A stretch of 61,645 nt of DNA, from contig JAUQQR010000003.1 in NCBI GenBank assembly GCA_030549835.1, forward strand, positions 1 to 61,645, written 5' to 3'. The notes beneath the pieces are model-generated. The model did no database searches. It had not been told where the DNA came from and was given only the letters and a program-made list of their open reading frames with translations. Origin of the DNA: Thermoproteota archaeon (GTDB lineage Archaea > Thermoproteota > Thermoprotei_A > Sulfolobales > Acidilobaceae). This document shows positions 28,149-37,874 of the stretch, piece after piece; position 1 is the stretch's first letter; each line of letters opens with the position of its first letter. Position numbers and translations under genes: made by a program.

Positions 28149-28255
28149 AAATTCTAATACTAAGTCATCTTATTTAAGCTAAGGGAAAAGATTCTCAATT
28201 ATTCTAACTTAGGAGACTCGTTTATATAAATAAGTTTTGTCTATTATGGTTATTA

Positions 28256-28993
28256 GTGGTGCTATTGGTGCCGGTTTTAAGTAAAGCTGAGAAGCTTAAG
28301 TATAGGATTCTTGCTATTGAGGCTTTGAGAGCTATTAGGAGGCTTCTACCATATTCTTATAGGAGGTTATCTAGAGAGATTGATTTCGACGAGACTCTCC
28401 TAGCTAGGTATTCTAGTGGTTTAACAGTTCCTAGCTATGATGTAGCTGTTAAACTTATAAGTTCTATTAGGAAGGCTCTAGATCCTGCTAGGATTACTAT
28501 GTTAAAGATTGGAGAGTATAAGGGTTTACTAGACTTAACACCGCTACTCTCAGATCCCCACATGTTGAAAATCTTAGCTTTAGAGTTTTACGAGAGGTTT
28601 AAGGATAAAGATGTAACTAAGATATTGGTCCCTGAGACTTCAGGGATCACGCTAGCCACATCACTAGCCCTAACATTTGATGCTAACCTGGTAATAGCTA
28701 GGAGAGTTAAAGAGAATCCAATGATAGAGTACCTAGAGGAGCATATAGTTGAGCCTCCATCAATTAAAAACATATTCTATATACCTAAGGGTAGTATTAA
28801 GAGAGAAGATAGGGTTCTAGTAGTTGATGATATTGTTCAAAGCGGGCTCACATTATCTGTAATGAAGAAGCTTGTCGATAGAGTAGGCGCTAAGCTACTA
28901 GGGGTAGCAGCTATAGTAGTAGTAGGAGATGAGTGGAGGAAGAGAGTAGATATTGAGAAGATTGAAGCCCTAATTACAATATCTAAAACATAG
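28256..28993 (+). CDS. HTH-phosphoribosyltransferase regulator
   Basis: An N-terminal helix-turn-helix (about residues 20-65, YRRLSREIDFDETLLARYSS then GLTVPSYDVAVKL) is fused to a type I phosphoribosyltransferase domain. The PRPP-binding loop RVLVVDDIVQSGLTL lies near residue 193. This architecture is known from archaeal regulators such as GfcR/PurR-like proteins that sense PRPP or nucleotides. It lies directly before the nucleoside importer operon in the same direction, so control of that operon is a reasonable inference. GTG start at 28256; the first seven residues may be untranslated. Confidence 0.8.
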   Translation: MVLLVPVLSKAEKLKYRILAIEALRAIRRLLPYSYRRLSREIDFDETLLARYSSGLTVPSYDVAVKLISSIRKALDPARITMLKIGEYKGLLDLTPLLSDPHMLKILALEFYERFKDKDVTKILVPETSGITLATSLALTFDANLVIARRVKENPMIEYLEEHIVEPPSIKNIFYIPKGSIKREDRVLVVDDIVQSGLTLSVMKKLVDRVGAKLLGVAAIVVVGDEWRKRVDIEKIEALITISKT

Positions 28994-29045
28994 ATATCAT
29001 TGAATCTACTAAATCAAAGTAATATATTCAGGCTTATTACAGGAT

Positions 29046-29056
29046 TACTTATAACC
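29046..29056 (+). promoter_or_regulatory. TATA box of the nucleoside importer operon
   Basis: ACTTATAACC fits a crenarchaeal TATA box. It lies about 40 bases before the GTG start at 29091, so the transcript would have a leader of only about 10-15 bases. Any operator for the adjacent HTH-phosphoribosyltransferase should lie close to it. I could not pick out a clear palindrome. Confidence 0.4.
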
Positions 29057-29090
29057 TTGAATCATATAAGTTAAAATATGGTGTTTTATA

Positions 29091-30404
29091 GTGGCCATTA
29101 CTAGGAGAGACTTTATTAGATTAGCTGGAGCTGGTGCTATAGGCCTTGGTCTAGGATTAATAGGGGGCTACTGGCTTAAGTCCCGTGAAGTTACAGCTCC
29201 CGTACATGAGGTTACACCTACAACACCAGCTCCTAGGAAGATTAAAGCCCTATGGATTTATGTTGGACCTATAACAGATATTGGGTGGACTGCAGCTCAC
29301 CACGAGGCTAAAGAGAATGTTTCAAGAAATTTCGCAGCATGGCTTGAAGCTAAGCATATAGAGAAAGTTAGTGAAGCCGAAGCTAAGAGTATAATAGAGG
29401 TTGAGCTTAGAAGAGAAAAGTATGATGCGGTATTTGCAGCGAGCTACGGGTTCAAGTATGCTGTTGCAGAATTAGCGCCGAAATATCCTGATGTAAAATT
29501 CTATCATTGTAGTGGTGAGTGGGAGTGGGAGGGTTTCAGAAACTTACCTAATGTTACAACATATTTTGCAGAGTTCTACCAGCTCTACTATCTTAATGGT
29601 ATAGCTGCCGGTGCGGTTACAGGGTCTTGTAGAGTTGGCTACGTCCCAGCATTCCTCATACCAGAAGTTGTGAGGCATATTAACGCCTACGCTCTAGGAG
29701 CAGTATATGGAGCTAAGCTTATGGGTAAGTGTGGTAATGGAGAGAAGCTTGAAGTATATGTTACTAGACCTCTCCTAAGCTGGTTTAACCCAGATAAGGC
29801 TAGGGAATATGCCGCATACCTTGTAGAAAGGTATGATGTAGATGTAATAGCATTCACAGAGGATAGTACAGCTATACTAGATAAAGCTGAAGAATATATG
29901 GCTCAAGGTAAGAAAGTCTATAGTTTTAGCCACTATAGTAACATGTACGAATACTATAGGAGGAAGGGTATAATCTTAAAGTCACACCTAACAGGTCAAA
30001 TAGCAGACTGGACACCAATATATGCAGACCTTCTAATTAAGCTATATGTTGGAGCATACAGAAAAGAAGATATATGGACTAGGATTGGCGACTATACAGA
30101 TATAAGGTGGAGGAGGGGAGTAGAAGAGTCAACGGCAGGCTTACCAGAAGGTACAGTTTACCTTGCACCACTAAATACAGCTGTTATACCGCCTAAGGCT
30201 GTATATGAGATTAAGAGACTATATGAGGATATGAAGGAGTTACTCTTCGAGCCATTCACCGGACCTATAAGGGGTTATATTATAGATGATGAGGGTAGAC
30301 CTCAGGAAGGAGTAAAGCTTAAGGTTGAGCCTGGAGTTAGACTTAGTAGAGATGACTTATGGCATATGAAGTGGTTCTACGAAAAGATAGTGTCTCCTGC
30401 TTAG
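29091..30404 (+). CDS. BMP/PnrA-type nucleoside-binding protein, TAT-exported
   Basis: Solute receptor of the basic-membrane-protein family, which usually binds purine nucleosides. The N-terminus ITRRDFIRLAGAGAIGLGLG has a twin-arginine motif and hydrophobic core, so it is exported folded. The mature part has ALWIYVGPITDIGWTAAHHE, matching the opening strand and GW site of BMP proteins, and WKSH-like LKSHLTGQIADWTP. The C-terminus adds a short extension (GYIIDDEGRPQEGVKLKVEP). GTG start. First gene of a four-gene importer. Confidence 0.88.
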   Translation: MAITRRDFIRLAGAGAIGLGLGLIGGYWLKSREVTAPVHEVTPTTPAPRKIKALWIYVGPITDIGWTAAHHEAKENVSRNFAAWLEAKHIEKVSEAEAKSIIEVELRREKYDAVFAASYGFKYAVAELAPKYPDVKFYHCSGEWEWEGFRNLPNVTTYFAEFYQLYYLNGIAAGAVTGSCRVGYVPAFLIPEVVRHINAYALGAVYGAKLMGKCGNGEKLEVYVTRPLLSWFNPDKAREYAAYLVERYDVDVIAFTEDSTAILDKAEEYMAQGKKVYSFSHYSNMYEYYRRKGIILKSHLTGQIADWTPIYADLLIKLYVGAYRKEDIWTRIGDYTDIRWRRGVEESTAGLPEGTVYLAPLNTAVIPPKAVYEIKRLYEDMKELLFEPFTGPIRGYIIDDEGRPQEGVKLKVEPGVRLSRDDLWHMKWFYEKIVSPA

Positions 30405-30423
30405 CTAGCTGAGGTATATAGAT

Positions 30424-31935
30424 GTGAGAACTAAGATATTAGAAGCAGTTAATATAACAGTTATTTACCCTAATAATGTTAGAGCTAATGATAATATAAG
30501 TATATCTGTTAATGAAGGTGAAATATTAGGCCTTCTAGGAGAGAATGGTGCTGGTAAAACTACACTTGTAAAAGTTATATCTGGGATAATTAAGCCAACT
30601 AAAGGTGAAATACTATTATATGGTAAAAAAGTAGAGTTTAATAGCTATAGAGATGCTTTAAGAAGTGGAATATACTATTTAAGCCAGAATCCTCAACTCA
30701 TTGAAGGCTTAACAGTACTAGAAGATATAGGTTTAACATTAACACTAGCAGGCAAAAGTATGAGTAGGGGGAGTATAGAGCAGTATGTAGCTAGTATAGC
30801 TTCAAAGTATAATCTAAAAGTTGACCTTAAAGCTTTAAGCGATAATCTATCCGTGGGGGAGAGGCAGAGAATTGAACTAATAAAACCAATACTACTAGAT
30901 TCTAAGATTATAATACTAGATGAGCCTACAACACACATGTCCCCGCTAGAAATAGAATCATTATATAGCATGCTTAGAGACTTAGCGGGTAAGGGTAAGA
31001 GTATTATATTTATTACTCATAAGATTAGAGAAGCTACTAGTGTATCTGATAGGATTATAGTTATGAGGAAAGGGAAGATATCAGGTATCATTGAGAGAGA
31101 TAAATTTGACCGAGAGGTACTATTAAATCTAATGTTTGGATCAAATAATACTATTAATAAGCTAGGCTTAAGGTATGCTAAGCCTAGAGAGTATAAGTCT
31201 AATATATTAGAAGTTAGGGAGCTATGGGTTAAGGGAGACTATGGAGATCTAGCTCTTAGAGGCATTAATCTAAGTGTAGGCACTAGTGAAATAGTAGGAG
31301 TAGCTGGAATAGCTGGGAATGGTCAGAGAGAATTATTTGAGACACTAGTAGGTTTAAGGAAGCCTATTAGGGGCTCTATAATTTTTAATAATGTCGATGT
31401 AACCTCCTATAGCCCACGTGATAGGATTAAGCTTGGCCTAGCTATAGTCCCAGAGGATAGACTAGGTTGGGCTCTAGTTCCCGGGCTTAACATCGTATCT
31501 AATATAATCTTCGCCTTAACCAACGTAGACTCTACTCTTAAGAGTTACATTATTGACTGGGGCATGGCGTGGAGGATAGCTAAGGAAGCTTTAGAAATAG
31601 TACCTATACAAGCTGATAGTCTAAATACTAGTGTAGAGTCTCTAAGTGGTGGTAATATGCAGAGGCTTATCTTAGCTAGAGAGCTTAGTAGAAAACCCAG
31701 GTTGATAATAGCTATGAATCCAACAAGTGGCTTAGACTATGTAACTAGTATCAATGTAAAGCAAGTCTTAATAGATTACGCTAGTAGAGGTGTAGGGATA
31801 CTACTAATATCTGAGGATCTAGATGAGCTAATTGAAGTATCTGATAGGGTACTCGTTATGAATAGGGGGGCTATTGTTGGAGAGTTTATGAGACCATATA
31901 GCTTAGAGAATATAGCCAAACTTATGATAAGCTAA
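30424..31935 (+). CDS. Nucleoside/sugar-type ABC ATPase with two ATP domains
   Basis: A tandem ATPase like NupA/YufO or the RbsA group. The first domain has Walker A GENGAGKTT near residue 39, LSVGERQRIEL and Walker B IIILDEPTTHMSP. The second has a degenerate Walker A (GIAGNGQRELFE near residue 297), as is usual in this family, with LSGGNMQRLILARELSR and AMNPTSGLDYV. It has 503 residues. It powers the two permeases that follow. TTG or GTG start about 20 bases after the BMP gene. Confidence 0.92.
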   Translation: MRTKILEAVNITVIYPNNVRANDNISISVNEGEILGLLGENGAGKTTLVKVISGIIKPTKGEILLYGKKVEFNSYRDALRSGIYYLSQNPQLIEGLTVLEDIGLTLTLAGKSMSRGSIEQYVASIASKYNLKVDLKALSDNLSVGERQRIELIKPILLDSKIIILDEPTTHMSPLEIESLYSMLRDLAGKGKSIIFITHKIREATSVSDRIIVMRKGKISGIIERDKFDREVLLNLMFGSNNTINKLGLRYAKPREYKSNILEVRELWVKGDYGDLALRGINLSVGTSEIVGVAGIAGNGQRELFETLVGLRKPIRGSIIFNNVDVTSYSPRDRIKLGLAIVPEDRLGWALVPGLNIVSNIIFALTNVDSTLKSYIIDWGMAWRIAKEALEIVPIQADSLNTSVESLSGGNMQRLILARELSRKPRLIIAMNPTSGLDYVTSINVKQVLIDYASRGVGILLISEDLDELIEVSDRVLVMNRGAIVGEFMRPYSLENIAKLMIS

Positions 31936-31951
31936 TCTAGGGAGGAATCTA

Positions 31952-32977
31952 TTGGAGGTTTTAGAGAAGAGAGCTACACGGGGAGAGATTATATTAAAGG
32001 CTTTAATTGGAGCTCTCACAGGCTACATTATAGCTATTATACTAGCATCTATAATACTAAACCCCTCCGACGTATTACGTAGCGTACTATGGGTATATAC
32101 GAATACTACGCCTATAACTACTGCTATACTATTCTCTATCCCTATAGCTGCGTCAGCTCTAGGCTTAACATTAGCTTATAGAGCTAAATTTATTACTATA
32201 GGAGCTGAGGGTCAGGTCATTCTAGGCTCAGCTGTAACCTTATGGTTTATAGCTTACTCAGGCATAAACCTACAACTCCCATTTTCTATACTATTGGCTA
32301 TCATACTAGCATCTATACTCGGAGCCCTATACTCTCTCATAGTAGCACTCCTCAGGATATATGCTGGAGCTAACGAGATATTATCTAGTCTAATGCTTAA
32401 CTTTATAGCTATGTATACAGTAAATTACCTAATAGCAACTAGTTGGAGAATAGGCCCATTTACTATAACAAAGTCTATACCCGAGGAGTATAGGCTGAGC
32501 GTTAGCTTCATAATAGCTACTCTCATAGTCTTAACACTACTAACATGGTTTATACTAGCTAGGACTAGGTTTGGATTATCTATAGAGGTTTATGGTAGAG
32601 CTCCGAGAGCAGCAGAGACATACGGTTATAGCCCTAAGACTATAATTATTGGCGTATCTATCATATCAGGTTTAATGGCTGGACTTGGAGGGGCATTAGC
32701 TATGTTAAGCTTCCAGCACCACCTAACACCAATGAGCTCACCGCCGGGATATGGGTATATGGGTGTATTGGTTGCATGGTTATCAGCAAATAACCCAATC
32801 ATAGCTATGGTGGCTTCTATATTCTTCTCAACTATAGTTGTCTTAGGTAGAACACTCCAAGCTATTGGAGTTCCTTTAAGCTATGTTTTAGCAATACAAT
32901 CTATGATAGTCCTCTCAACTCTAGTAGCTGTAGCGACAGCTAAGTATACTATAAGATTTAGGTGGTTTAAATGGTAG
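31952..32977 (+). CDS. Nucleoside ABC permease, YufP/BPL family
   Basis: Channel subunit with eight to ten hydrophobic helices. GLTLAYRAKFITIGAEGQVILGS near residue 70 and AGANEILSSLMLNFIAMY near 147 are hallmarks of the BmpB/NupP-type permeases. TTG start 16 bases after the ATPase; it overlaps the next permease by 7 bases. 341 residues, full length. Confidence 0.9.
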   Translation: MEVLEKRATRGEIILKALIGALTGYIIAIILASIILNPSDVLRSVLWVYTNTTPITTAILFSIPIAASALGLTLAYRAKFITIGAEGQVILGSAVTLWFIAYSGINLQLPFSILLAIILASILGALYSLIVALLRIYAGANEILSSLMLNFIAMYTVNYLIATSWRIGPFTITKSIPEEYRLSVSFIIATLIVLTLLTWFILARTRFGLSIEVYGRAPRAAETYGYSPKTIIIGVSIISGLMAGLGGALAMLSFQHHLTPMSSPPGYGYMGVLVAWLSANNPIIAMVASIFFSTIVVLGRTLQAIGVPLSYVLAIQSMIVLSTLVAVATAKYTIRFRWFKW

Positions 32978-33813
32978 ACTTAAGTTTACTACTCAGAGTA
33001 TTATCTAATGCTATTCCAATAATGCTATCAGCTTATGGAGAGCTCCTTGTAGAGAGGAGTGGTAGAGTTAATCTAGGAGTAGACGGTATTATGGCTCTAG
33101 GTGCTAGCATGTCAGTACTAGTATCAGCTATAACTGGTAATACTATGTTAGGACTCATATCAGGTCTAGCTACTGGTCTAGCTGCTAGCATATTATACAT
33201 TATCCCAGTTATAGTATTCAGAGTAGACCAAGTAGCTACAGGCCTACTACTAGTATTCCTAGCGTGGGGTCTAGCAGACTTAATTGCTAGCATTGGTTAT
33301 AGAGTATCTCCAAGCATACCTATTGGCTCACTACAATATAATATCCTAGCTCTAATAACAGTCATAATACCCCTAATATTATGGCTCTTAATGTATAAGA
33401 CTTGGATTGGAGTAGAGATTAGAGCAATAGGCTATAATGAGATCTTAGCCAGAGAAAGAGGGTTAAGAGTTGATACTATTAGGGCTATAATGTTATTAAT
33501 TGGAGGAGCTTTAGCAGGACTATCTGGATCATATATGGCCTTAACATTATATAATGGAAAATACTTTACAGGAATAACTGGGGGGTGGGGGTGGCTAGCT
33601 ATAGGTTCAGTAATCCTAGGCTACTGGCACCCAGTAGGAGTAGCAGTTGCAGCATACTCAATAGGACTAATATTAACCCTAAGACCATACCTTGAAGCCA
33701 TGGGGCTAGGACCCTTATCAATATCAACACCATACATAATGGTAATATTATCATTAATAATAGCAGCATATATATCTAGAAGTCCTCGATTCAAACCACC
33801 TAGAATCCTATGA
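32971..33813 (+). CDS. Nucleoside ABC permease, YufQ/NupQ family
   Basis: Second channel subunit. AYGELLVERSGRVNLGVDGI followed by MALGAS is the typical N-terminus, and ARERGLRVDTIRAIMLLIGGALAG-type sequence is the coupling loop region. 280 residues, about eight helices. ATG inside the previous gene (overlap 7 bases), so translation is coupled. Its stop is only 5 bases from the convergent XTP pyrophosphatase stop. Confidence 0.9.
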   Translation: MVDLSLLLRVLSNAIPIMLSAYGELLVERSGRVNLGVDGIMALGASMSVLVSAITGNTMLGLISGLATGLAASILYIIPVIVFRVDQVATGLLLVFLAWGLADLIASIGYRVSPSIPIGSLQYNILALITVIIPLILWLLMYKTWIGVEIRAIGYNEILARERGLRVDTIRAIMLLIGGALAGLSGSYMALTLYNGKYFTGITGGWGWLAIGSVILGYWHPVGVAVAAYSIGLILTLRPYLEAMGLGPLSISTPYIMVILSLIIAAYISRSPRFKPPRIL

Positions 33814-33818
33814 GGATG

Positions 33819-34409
33819 CTATGGGTGCCTCCACATATGGGGGTATAGTCTCTTAAGATCGCCTAGTAGTAGTTGATATGCTTTACTCCTATGGGAGTAT
33901 CTATTCTTCTCCTCTATACTCATCTCAGCATATGTCCTTGTTGATCCTTCAGGTATAAATATTGGGTCAAAACCAAACCCCATATCTCCTCTTGGCTTAT
34001 CAGCTATTACTCCACATGTTTCCCCCACATATACTTTCTCTAGTGGTGGTATGATTGCTGCTAATGCTGTTTTAAAGCATGCTCTCCTATCCTCTATTCT
34101 CTCCATTAGTTTTAGTATCCCCTGTACTCCAATCTTCTTATAGACATAACTAGAGTATGGACCCGGGAACCCATTTAGTGAATCAATGAATAAACCCGAG
34201 TCATCCACTACTAAAGGCTTCTTTATATTAAGGTATGCTATTCTAGCTGAGTATAATGCTATCTCTTCTAAGCTATCTGACTGTATCTCTTGTTTCTTCA
34301 TTGTTAATATTTCAGCTTCTACCCCGCAACTCTCTAGTATTTTTAATGCTTCTAACCCCTTACCTCTATTCTCTGTCACTATACTCAACTTTATCTTAGA
34401 GCTCCCCAT
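33819..34409 (-). CDS. rdgB: XTP/dITP pyrophosphatase (RdgB/Ham1)
   Basis: Removes deaminated purine nucleotides (ITP, XTP, dITP) from the pool by hydrolysis to the monophosphate. SIVTENRGKGLEALKIL is the substrate-binding N-terminus (usually TxNxxKxxE), VVDDSGLFIDSLNGFPGPYS holds the catalytic DDSGL motif, and GFGFDPIFIPEG and SHRSKA are the conserved C-terminal patches. 196 residues. It overlaps bud32 by 19 bases and ends the ribosomal/KEOPS operon. Confidence 0.94.
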   Translation of the reverse strand: MGSSKIKLSIVTENRGKGLEALKILESCGVEAEILTMKKQEIQSDSLEEIALYSARIAYLNIKKPLVVDDSGLFIDSLNGFPGPYSSYVYKKIGVQGILKLMERIEDRRACFKTALAAIIPPLEKVYVGETCGVIADKPRGDMGFGFDPIFIPEGSTRTYAEMSIEEKNRYSHRSKAYQLLLGDLKRLYPHMWRHP

Positions 34410-35101
34410 ACTGTTCTCCTCTCTTCTACATATCTACCCCTTAATCTTATTTCTTTAGCTCTCTCTATTATCTTCTCAGCTCTCTCTCCTAGTATACTCT
34501 TGTAGCCTCCTATAAACGCCTCATACATATTATAGGCTATTCCAGCATGTGTGCTCTCAACAGCTCTCCTATAGAGGTGTATGTCTACAGCTAGATCTTC
34601 TACATCTTCAGTGAAATCTGCTAACCCATAATCTATTAGTTTGAGCTCTCCACTCTTTGATACTATAAAGTTTGATGTTGTTGGGTCACCATGTGAAACT
34701 CCAGCTTTATGCAGCATTCCTATAATCCTCCCAGCTACTCTAGAATACTCTACTGCTTTAACCTGATCTATATTAGTATAATCTTTCAATGTAACCCCCT
34801 CAATGTACTCCATTACGATTAAGCCTATTGATGGGAATACTGCTAGCAGTCTCGGAGCCTGTATACCTCTACTTAGAGCATAAGCTATAACTTTAGCCTC
34901 CCTCCTAGTCCTCATATAGACTAGAGCTTGAGCTAGCTTAGGGTGCATGTAGGGCTTACGAACTCTATACTTGAATATTGCAGGTATACCCATAAAGTAT
35001 CCTAGTCTAATCTCTGACTCAGCCCCCCTCTTAACTAGAGCTAATTTACTAGTCCACTCTGAGAATATTCTAAGCCAATCTTCTGCTATTATAGAGCTCA
35101 A
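34391..35101 (-). CDS. bud32: KEOPS kinase/ATPase Bud32
   Basis: Small RIO-like atypical kinase that activates Kae1 in the KEOPS complex, which makes t6A37 in ANN-decoding tRNAs. Visible are the nucleotide-binding N lobe with lysine in AIFKYRVRKPYMHPKL, the catalytic loop VSHGDPTTSNFIV (HGD...N) and IDYGLADFTED (DYG metal motif). 236 residues. Lies 3 bases after kae1, as a separate gene rather than the fused form of some euryarchaea. Confidence 0.95.
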   Translation of the reverse strand: MSSIIAEDWLRIFSEWTSKLALVKRGAESEIRLGYFMGIPAIFKYRVRKPYMHPKLAQALVYMRTRREAKVIAYALSRGIQAPRLLAVFPSIGLIVMEYIEGVTLKDYTNIDQVKAVEYSRVAGRIIGMLHKAGVSHGDPTTSNFIVSKSGELKLIDYGLADFTEDVEDLAVDIHLYRRAVESTHAGIAYNMYEAFIGGYKSILGERAEKIIERAKEIRLRGRYVEERRTVWGALR

Positions 35102-35104
35102 TAC

Positions 35105-36127
35105 TTAAACCTCTACTGGTGGGAAATCATAGTACCAGGGTATATCTACCTGATCTATCCTCCACCTCTGCCTTATAAATGCTTTTGAGGGCTCAATAGT
35201 AATACCCCACTTATAAGCTACTAAGCCTGTTAAGGCTATCATAACGCCATTATCTCCAGTATAAGCTTTAGGTATGGGCTTAAACTCTGCACCATGAAGA
35301 CTGGCCATTACAGCTATCTTCTCATTTAAGAGATCACTAGCAGCAACACCTCCAGTTAAGAGTATCTGCTTCTTACCAGTATGTGCTAACCCCCTCTCTA
35401 AGACCTCAACTACTGAAGAGTATGCTATCTCACGTAGAGTAAAGCATATATCCTTAAGCTTATACCCACTCTTATATAATCTTAGTGCAGCTGTTAGGAG
35501 TCCAGAGAATGAGGAGTCCTGACCTTTAACAATATAAGGTAGACCTTCAATGAAGTCTCCTCCCTCAGCACAATTATCGATAGCATGCCTCCCCCCAACA
35601 ATATATGGTGGAGCGATCTTAACCTCTCTAGCAAATGTATCTAACAAGTTACCGAGAGGCATATCTAGTGTCTCACCGAAAACCCTATACTTACCCTCAG
35701 AGTATGATACAACAGTAGTATTACCTCCAGCTACATAAAGTACAATTGGATCCTTGAGACTAGTTAAGAATCTAGCAATCTCAATGTGGGCAACAGCGTG
35801 ATTAACTGGTACTAGTGGTTTACTATAGTAGCTTGATAAAGCCCTAGCTACTGATGCTCCAACTCTAAGCTGTGGACCCATACCTGGACCTAGGGCTATA
35901 GCTATAGCATCAATATCCCTAACTGTTAAACCAGCCTTAGCTAAGGCCTCTCTTATACACTCACTAGCGACTTTAGAGAAGAATGGTGCAACTTCTCTAG
36001 GTAGAATACCTCCTTCTCTAGGCGTATATACTCTTCTAACATCTGATAATATATAGGGCTTATAATCACCTACTATTGCTACTCCGAAGGTATGCGCTGT
36101 AGACTCTATGCCTAGGATTATTGTCAA
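35105..36127 (-). CDS. kae1: KEOPS subunit Kae1 (tRNA t6A transferase)
   Basis: Transfers the threonylcarbamoyl group to A37 of tRNA. The ASKHA fold begins [16 protein letters not shown], iron/metal ligands are the histidines in NHAVAHIE, and [16 protein letters not shown] and [11 protein letters not shown]-type loops bind nucleotide. 340 residues, as usual. The start overlaps the end of the S27ae gene by 4 bases. The order S24e, S27ae, Kae1, Bud32 is a common archaeal operon. Confidence 0.96.
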   Translation of the reverse strand: MTIILGIESTAHTFGVAIVGDYKPYILSDVRRVYTPREGGILPREVAPFFSKVASECIREALAKAGLTVRDIDAIAIALGPGMGPQLRVGASVARALSSYYSKPLVPVNHAVAHIEIARFLTSLKDPIVLYVAGGNTTVVSYSEGKYRVFGETLDMPLGNLLDTFAREVKIAPPYIVGGRHAIDNCAEGGDFIEGLPYIVKGQDSSFSGLLTAALRLYKSGYKLKDICFTLREIAYSSVVEVLERGLAHTGKKQILLTGGVAASDLLNEKIAVMASLHGAEFKPIPKAYTGDNGVMIALTGLVAYKWGITIEPSKAFIRQRWRIDQVDIPWYYDFPPVEV

Positions 36128-36384
36128 GTCTTCTTCCTCTTATCTTTCTCTTCGACTTTCTCTTCTCTCTTAGCTATCTTCTTAGGCAGAGCTGGGGCTA
36201 CAGGTTTAGTTATAAACTCTGTGTAACTACACTTCCCGCAGTGCCATCTTTCTACAGGTTGCATATGGTGAGCCATAATACTACCACATCTAGGACACTT
36301 CTTATTCTTAAGTCTTATACTTCCTTTCTCTACATCTATAATATACACTTTATGGATGTATGTTTTGAGTTCTTTCTTAGCCAT
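36124..36384 (-). CDS. rps27ae: 30S ribosomal protein S27ae
   Basis: Zinc-binding small-subunit protein. Two cysteine pairs, CPRC and CGKC, enclose [15 protein letters not shown]. The C-terminal 25 residues are very rich in lysine and glutamate, a longer tail than in many archaea. I chose ATG 36384 ([10 protein letters not shown]), one base after the S24e stop. GTG 36393 would add three residues and overlap S24e. Confidence 0.95.
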   Translation of the reverse strand: MAKKELKTYIHKVYIIDVEKGSIRLKNKKCPRCGSIMAHHMQPVERWHCGKCSYTEFITKPVAPALPKKIAKREEKVEEKDKRKKT

Positions 36385-36385
36385 A

Positions 36386-36721
36386 CTAGACACCCTCAGG
36401 TCTTAAACCACCATTCTTCCTAATAATGTGCTCTGGCTCGAATACCTTAGCTCTCTCGGTAGTATCATAGATGTGGACAATAACTATAGAAATCCCAACT
36501 CCATACTCTGTCTTAATCGATCTAACATATATCCTCTCAATATCAACATTTAGTATCCTAGAGAGCTTAACTCTAATATCTAGCCTACTGGGCGTCGACT
36601 TTAGGATATGATCTACTCTAATAGTTAACTCTCTCCTACCAATAAGGCCATTATACTTATCCTCTAAGACCTCACCCTTAATCCCATCAAAGTCTATTAC
36701 TCTACTAGTACTTAACACCAC
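36386..36721 (-). CDS. rps24e: 30S ribosomal protein S24e
   Basis: Small-subunit protein S24e. The strand pattern [13 protein letters not shown], then [20 protein letters not shown] and [20 protein letters not shown] match the family; 111 residues. GTG start at 36721 with a second GTG next to it. First gene of the S24e-S27ae-kae1-bud32-rdgB operon, transcribed from the TATA box at 36756-36765. Confidence 0.95.
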   Translation of the reverse strand: MVLSTSRVIDFDGIKGEVLEDKYNGLIGRRELTIRVDHILKSTPSRLDIRVKLSRILNVDIERIYVRSIKTEYGVGISIVIVHIYDTTERAKVFEPEHIIRKNGGLRPEGV

Positions 36722-36755
36722 TACTTTTACCCAGTCAGAATTTGCATCTTGTGAT

Positions 36756-36765
36756 CCTTATAAAG
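36756..36765 (-). promoter_or_regulatory. TATA box of the S24e operon
   Basis: On the minus strand this reads CTTTATAAGG, a near-ideal archaeal TATA box, 35-44 bases before the S24e start. With the mirrored box at 36791-36800 it makes a compact divergent promoter for two ribosomal transcripts. Confidence 0.6.
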
Positions 36766-36790
36766 TTGATGATTGAATTCTAGATTTGAG

Positions 36791-36800
36791 ACTATATAAG
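36791..36800 (+). promoter_or_regulatory. TATA box of the L40e gene
   Basis: ACTATATAAG lies about 40 bases before the GTG start at 36835. The leader carries GGAG at 36826-36829, a fair ribosome site 5 bases before the start. Confidence 0.55.
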
Positions 36801-36834
36801 GCTTTAATGCAAAGAGGAGGTCTAGGGAGCTTAA

Positions 36835-36987
36835 GTGCCAGTAAAAGATCCAGAGCTCATAGCAATATTTAAGAATAGGGTATTACTCAAGAAAGTCTGT
36901 AGGAAGTGTGGAGCACTAAATTCAGCAAAAGCTATCAAGTGTAGGAGATGTAGGAGTACAAATCTTAGATTTAAGAAGGCGAAGTAG
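36835..36987 (+). CDS. rpl40e: 50S ribosomal protein L40e
   Basis: Short zinc-binding large-subunit protein of 50 residues. From GTG it reads [16 protein letters not shown], then the cysteine pairs CRKC and CRRC with basic residues between and after, ending RFKKAK. This matches archaeal L40e in length and layout. The gene is easily missed because of its size. Its stop directly abuts the stop of the convergent nucleoside phosphorylase, with no base between. Confidence 0.92.
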   Translation: MPVKDPELIAIFKNRVLLKKVCRKCGALNSAKAIKCRRCRSTNLRFKKAK

Positions 36988-37710
36988 CTATACTCTAGTA
37001 TTAGTTAATGTCTCTAAAGCAATGCTAGCCGCTACCTTGATCTTCTCATTTAATATACTCTCATCTAGCTTCCTATAATTTAATGGGGAGTCTACGACTA
37101 CAAGTATAGCTCCACTCTTAACGCCCCTCATTCTACTAATAGTGAATAATGTAGAGCACTCCATCTCAACAGCTAGAATACCCCTCTCACTCCAAACCCT
37201 AGCAAACCCGGGACTTTCACTATAGAAGGCATCACTAGAAACTATAGGGCCAACATGGTAACTAGTATTACTCCTAGAAGACTCTTCAACTAATAACCTT
37301 AATATATCGAAGTCTGGGGCTGAAGGACCGCATATGAGCTCACCATAATACTGATAGTAGATGTTACCTGGGTAATAGGCTGCAGCAATAGGGATAACTA
37401 TGTCTCCCAGCTTAATACTAGGAGTTAAAGAGCCACATGTGCCAAGCCTAATAATGGCTCTCGCTCCTAGCATTATGAGTTCCTCGAAAACAATAGCTGC
37501 TGAAGGCCCCCCAATGCCATGTGTGGCTATAGTGACTGGGATGCCCTTATAGTAGCCAGAGTATACTAGGAGTCCTCTATAATCATTGACTAGCCTAGCA
37601 TTTTCCAGAAAATTCTCAGCAATAAACTTAACCCTGCCAGGATCGCCCGAAGCTAAAACCCTACTAGCTATGTCTCCAACTGATGCTTTAATATGAGTAG
37701 GCTTCCTCAA
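36988..37710 (-). CDS. Purine-nucleoside/uridine phosphorylase family
   Basis: Cleaves nucleosides with phosphate to free base and ribose 1-phosphate. VLASGDPGRVKFIAE binds phosphate, THGIGGPSAAIVFEELI and LGTCGSL are the central motifs, and VEMECSTLF carries the ribose-contacting glutamate after VSSDAFY. 240 residues, hexameric NP-I group. VSSDAFY and the EMEC motif fit a DeoD-like or MTA-accepting purine enzyme, but a uridine phosphorylase cannot be excluded. It suits the nearby nucleoside importer. Confidence 0.85.
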   Translation of the reverse strand: MRKPTHIKASVGDIASRVLASGDPGRVKFIAENFLENARLVNDYRGLLVYSGYYKGIPVTIATHGIGGPSAAIVFEELIMLGARAIIRLGTCGSLTPSIKLGDIVIPIAAAYYPGNIYYQYYGELICGPSAPDFDILRLLVEESSRSNTSYHVGPIVSSDAFYSESPGFARVWSERGILAVEMECSTLFTISRMRGVKSGAILVVVDSPLNYRKLDESILNEKIKVAASIALETLTNTRV

Positions 37711-37874
37711 CTAGTATTCACCACTAGTATCACTAAACGTATACTCCTAATAGTTTTTAGTTTAGAATGCTCTGCAAGTAATCTAAGATTAGATGTGATG
37801 TCTCAGAGGTAATGTTAATAATATAGTATGGTTTCTGAGAGTACTCACGATCTATAATACTCTTATAGGATTTA

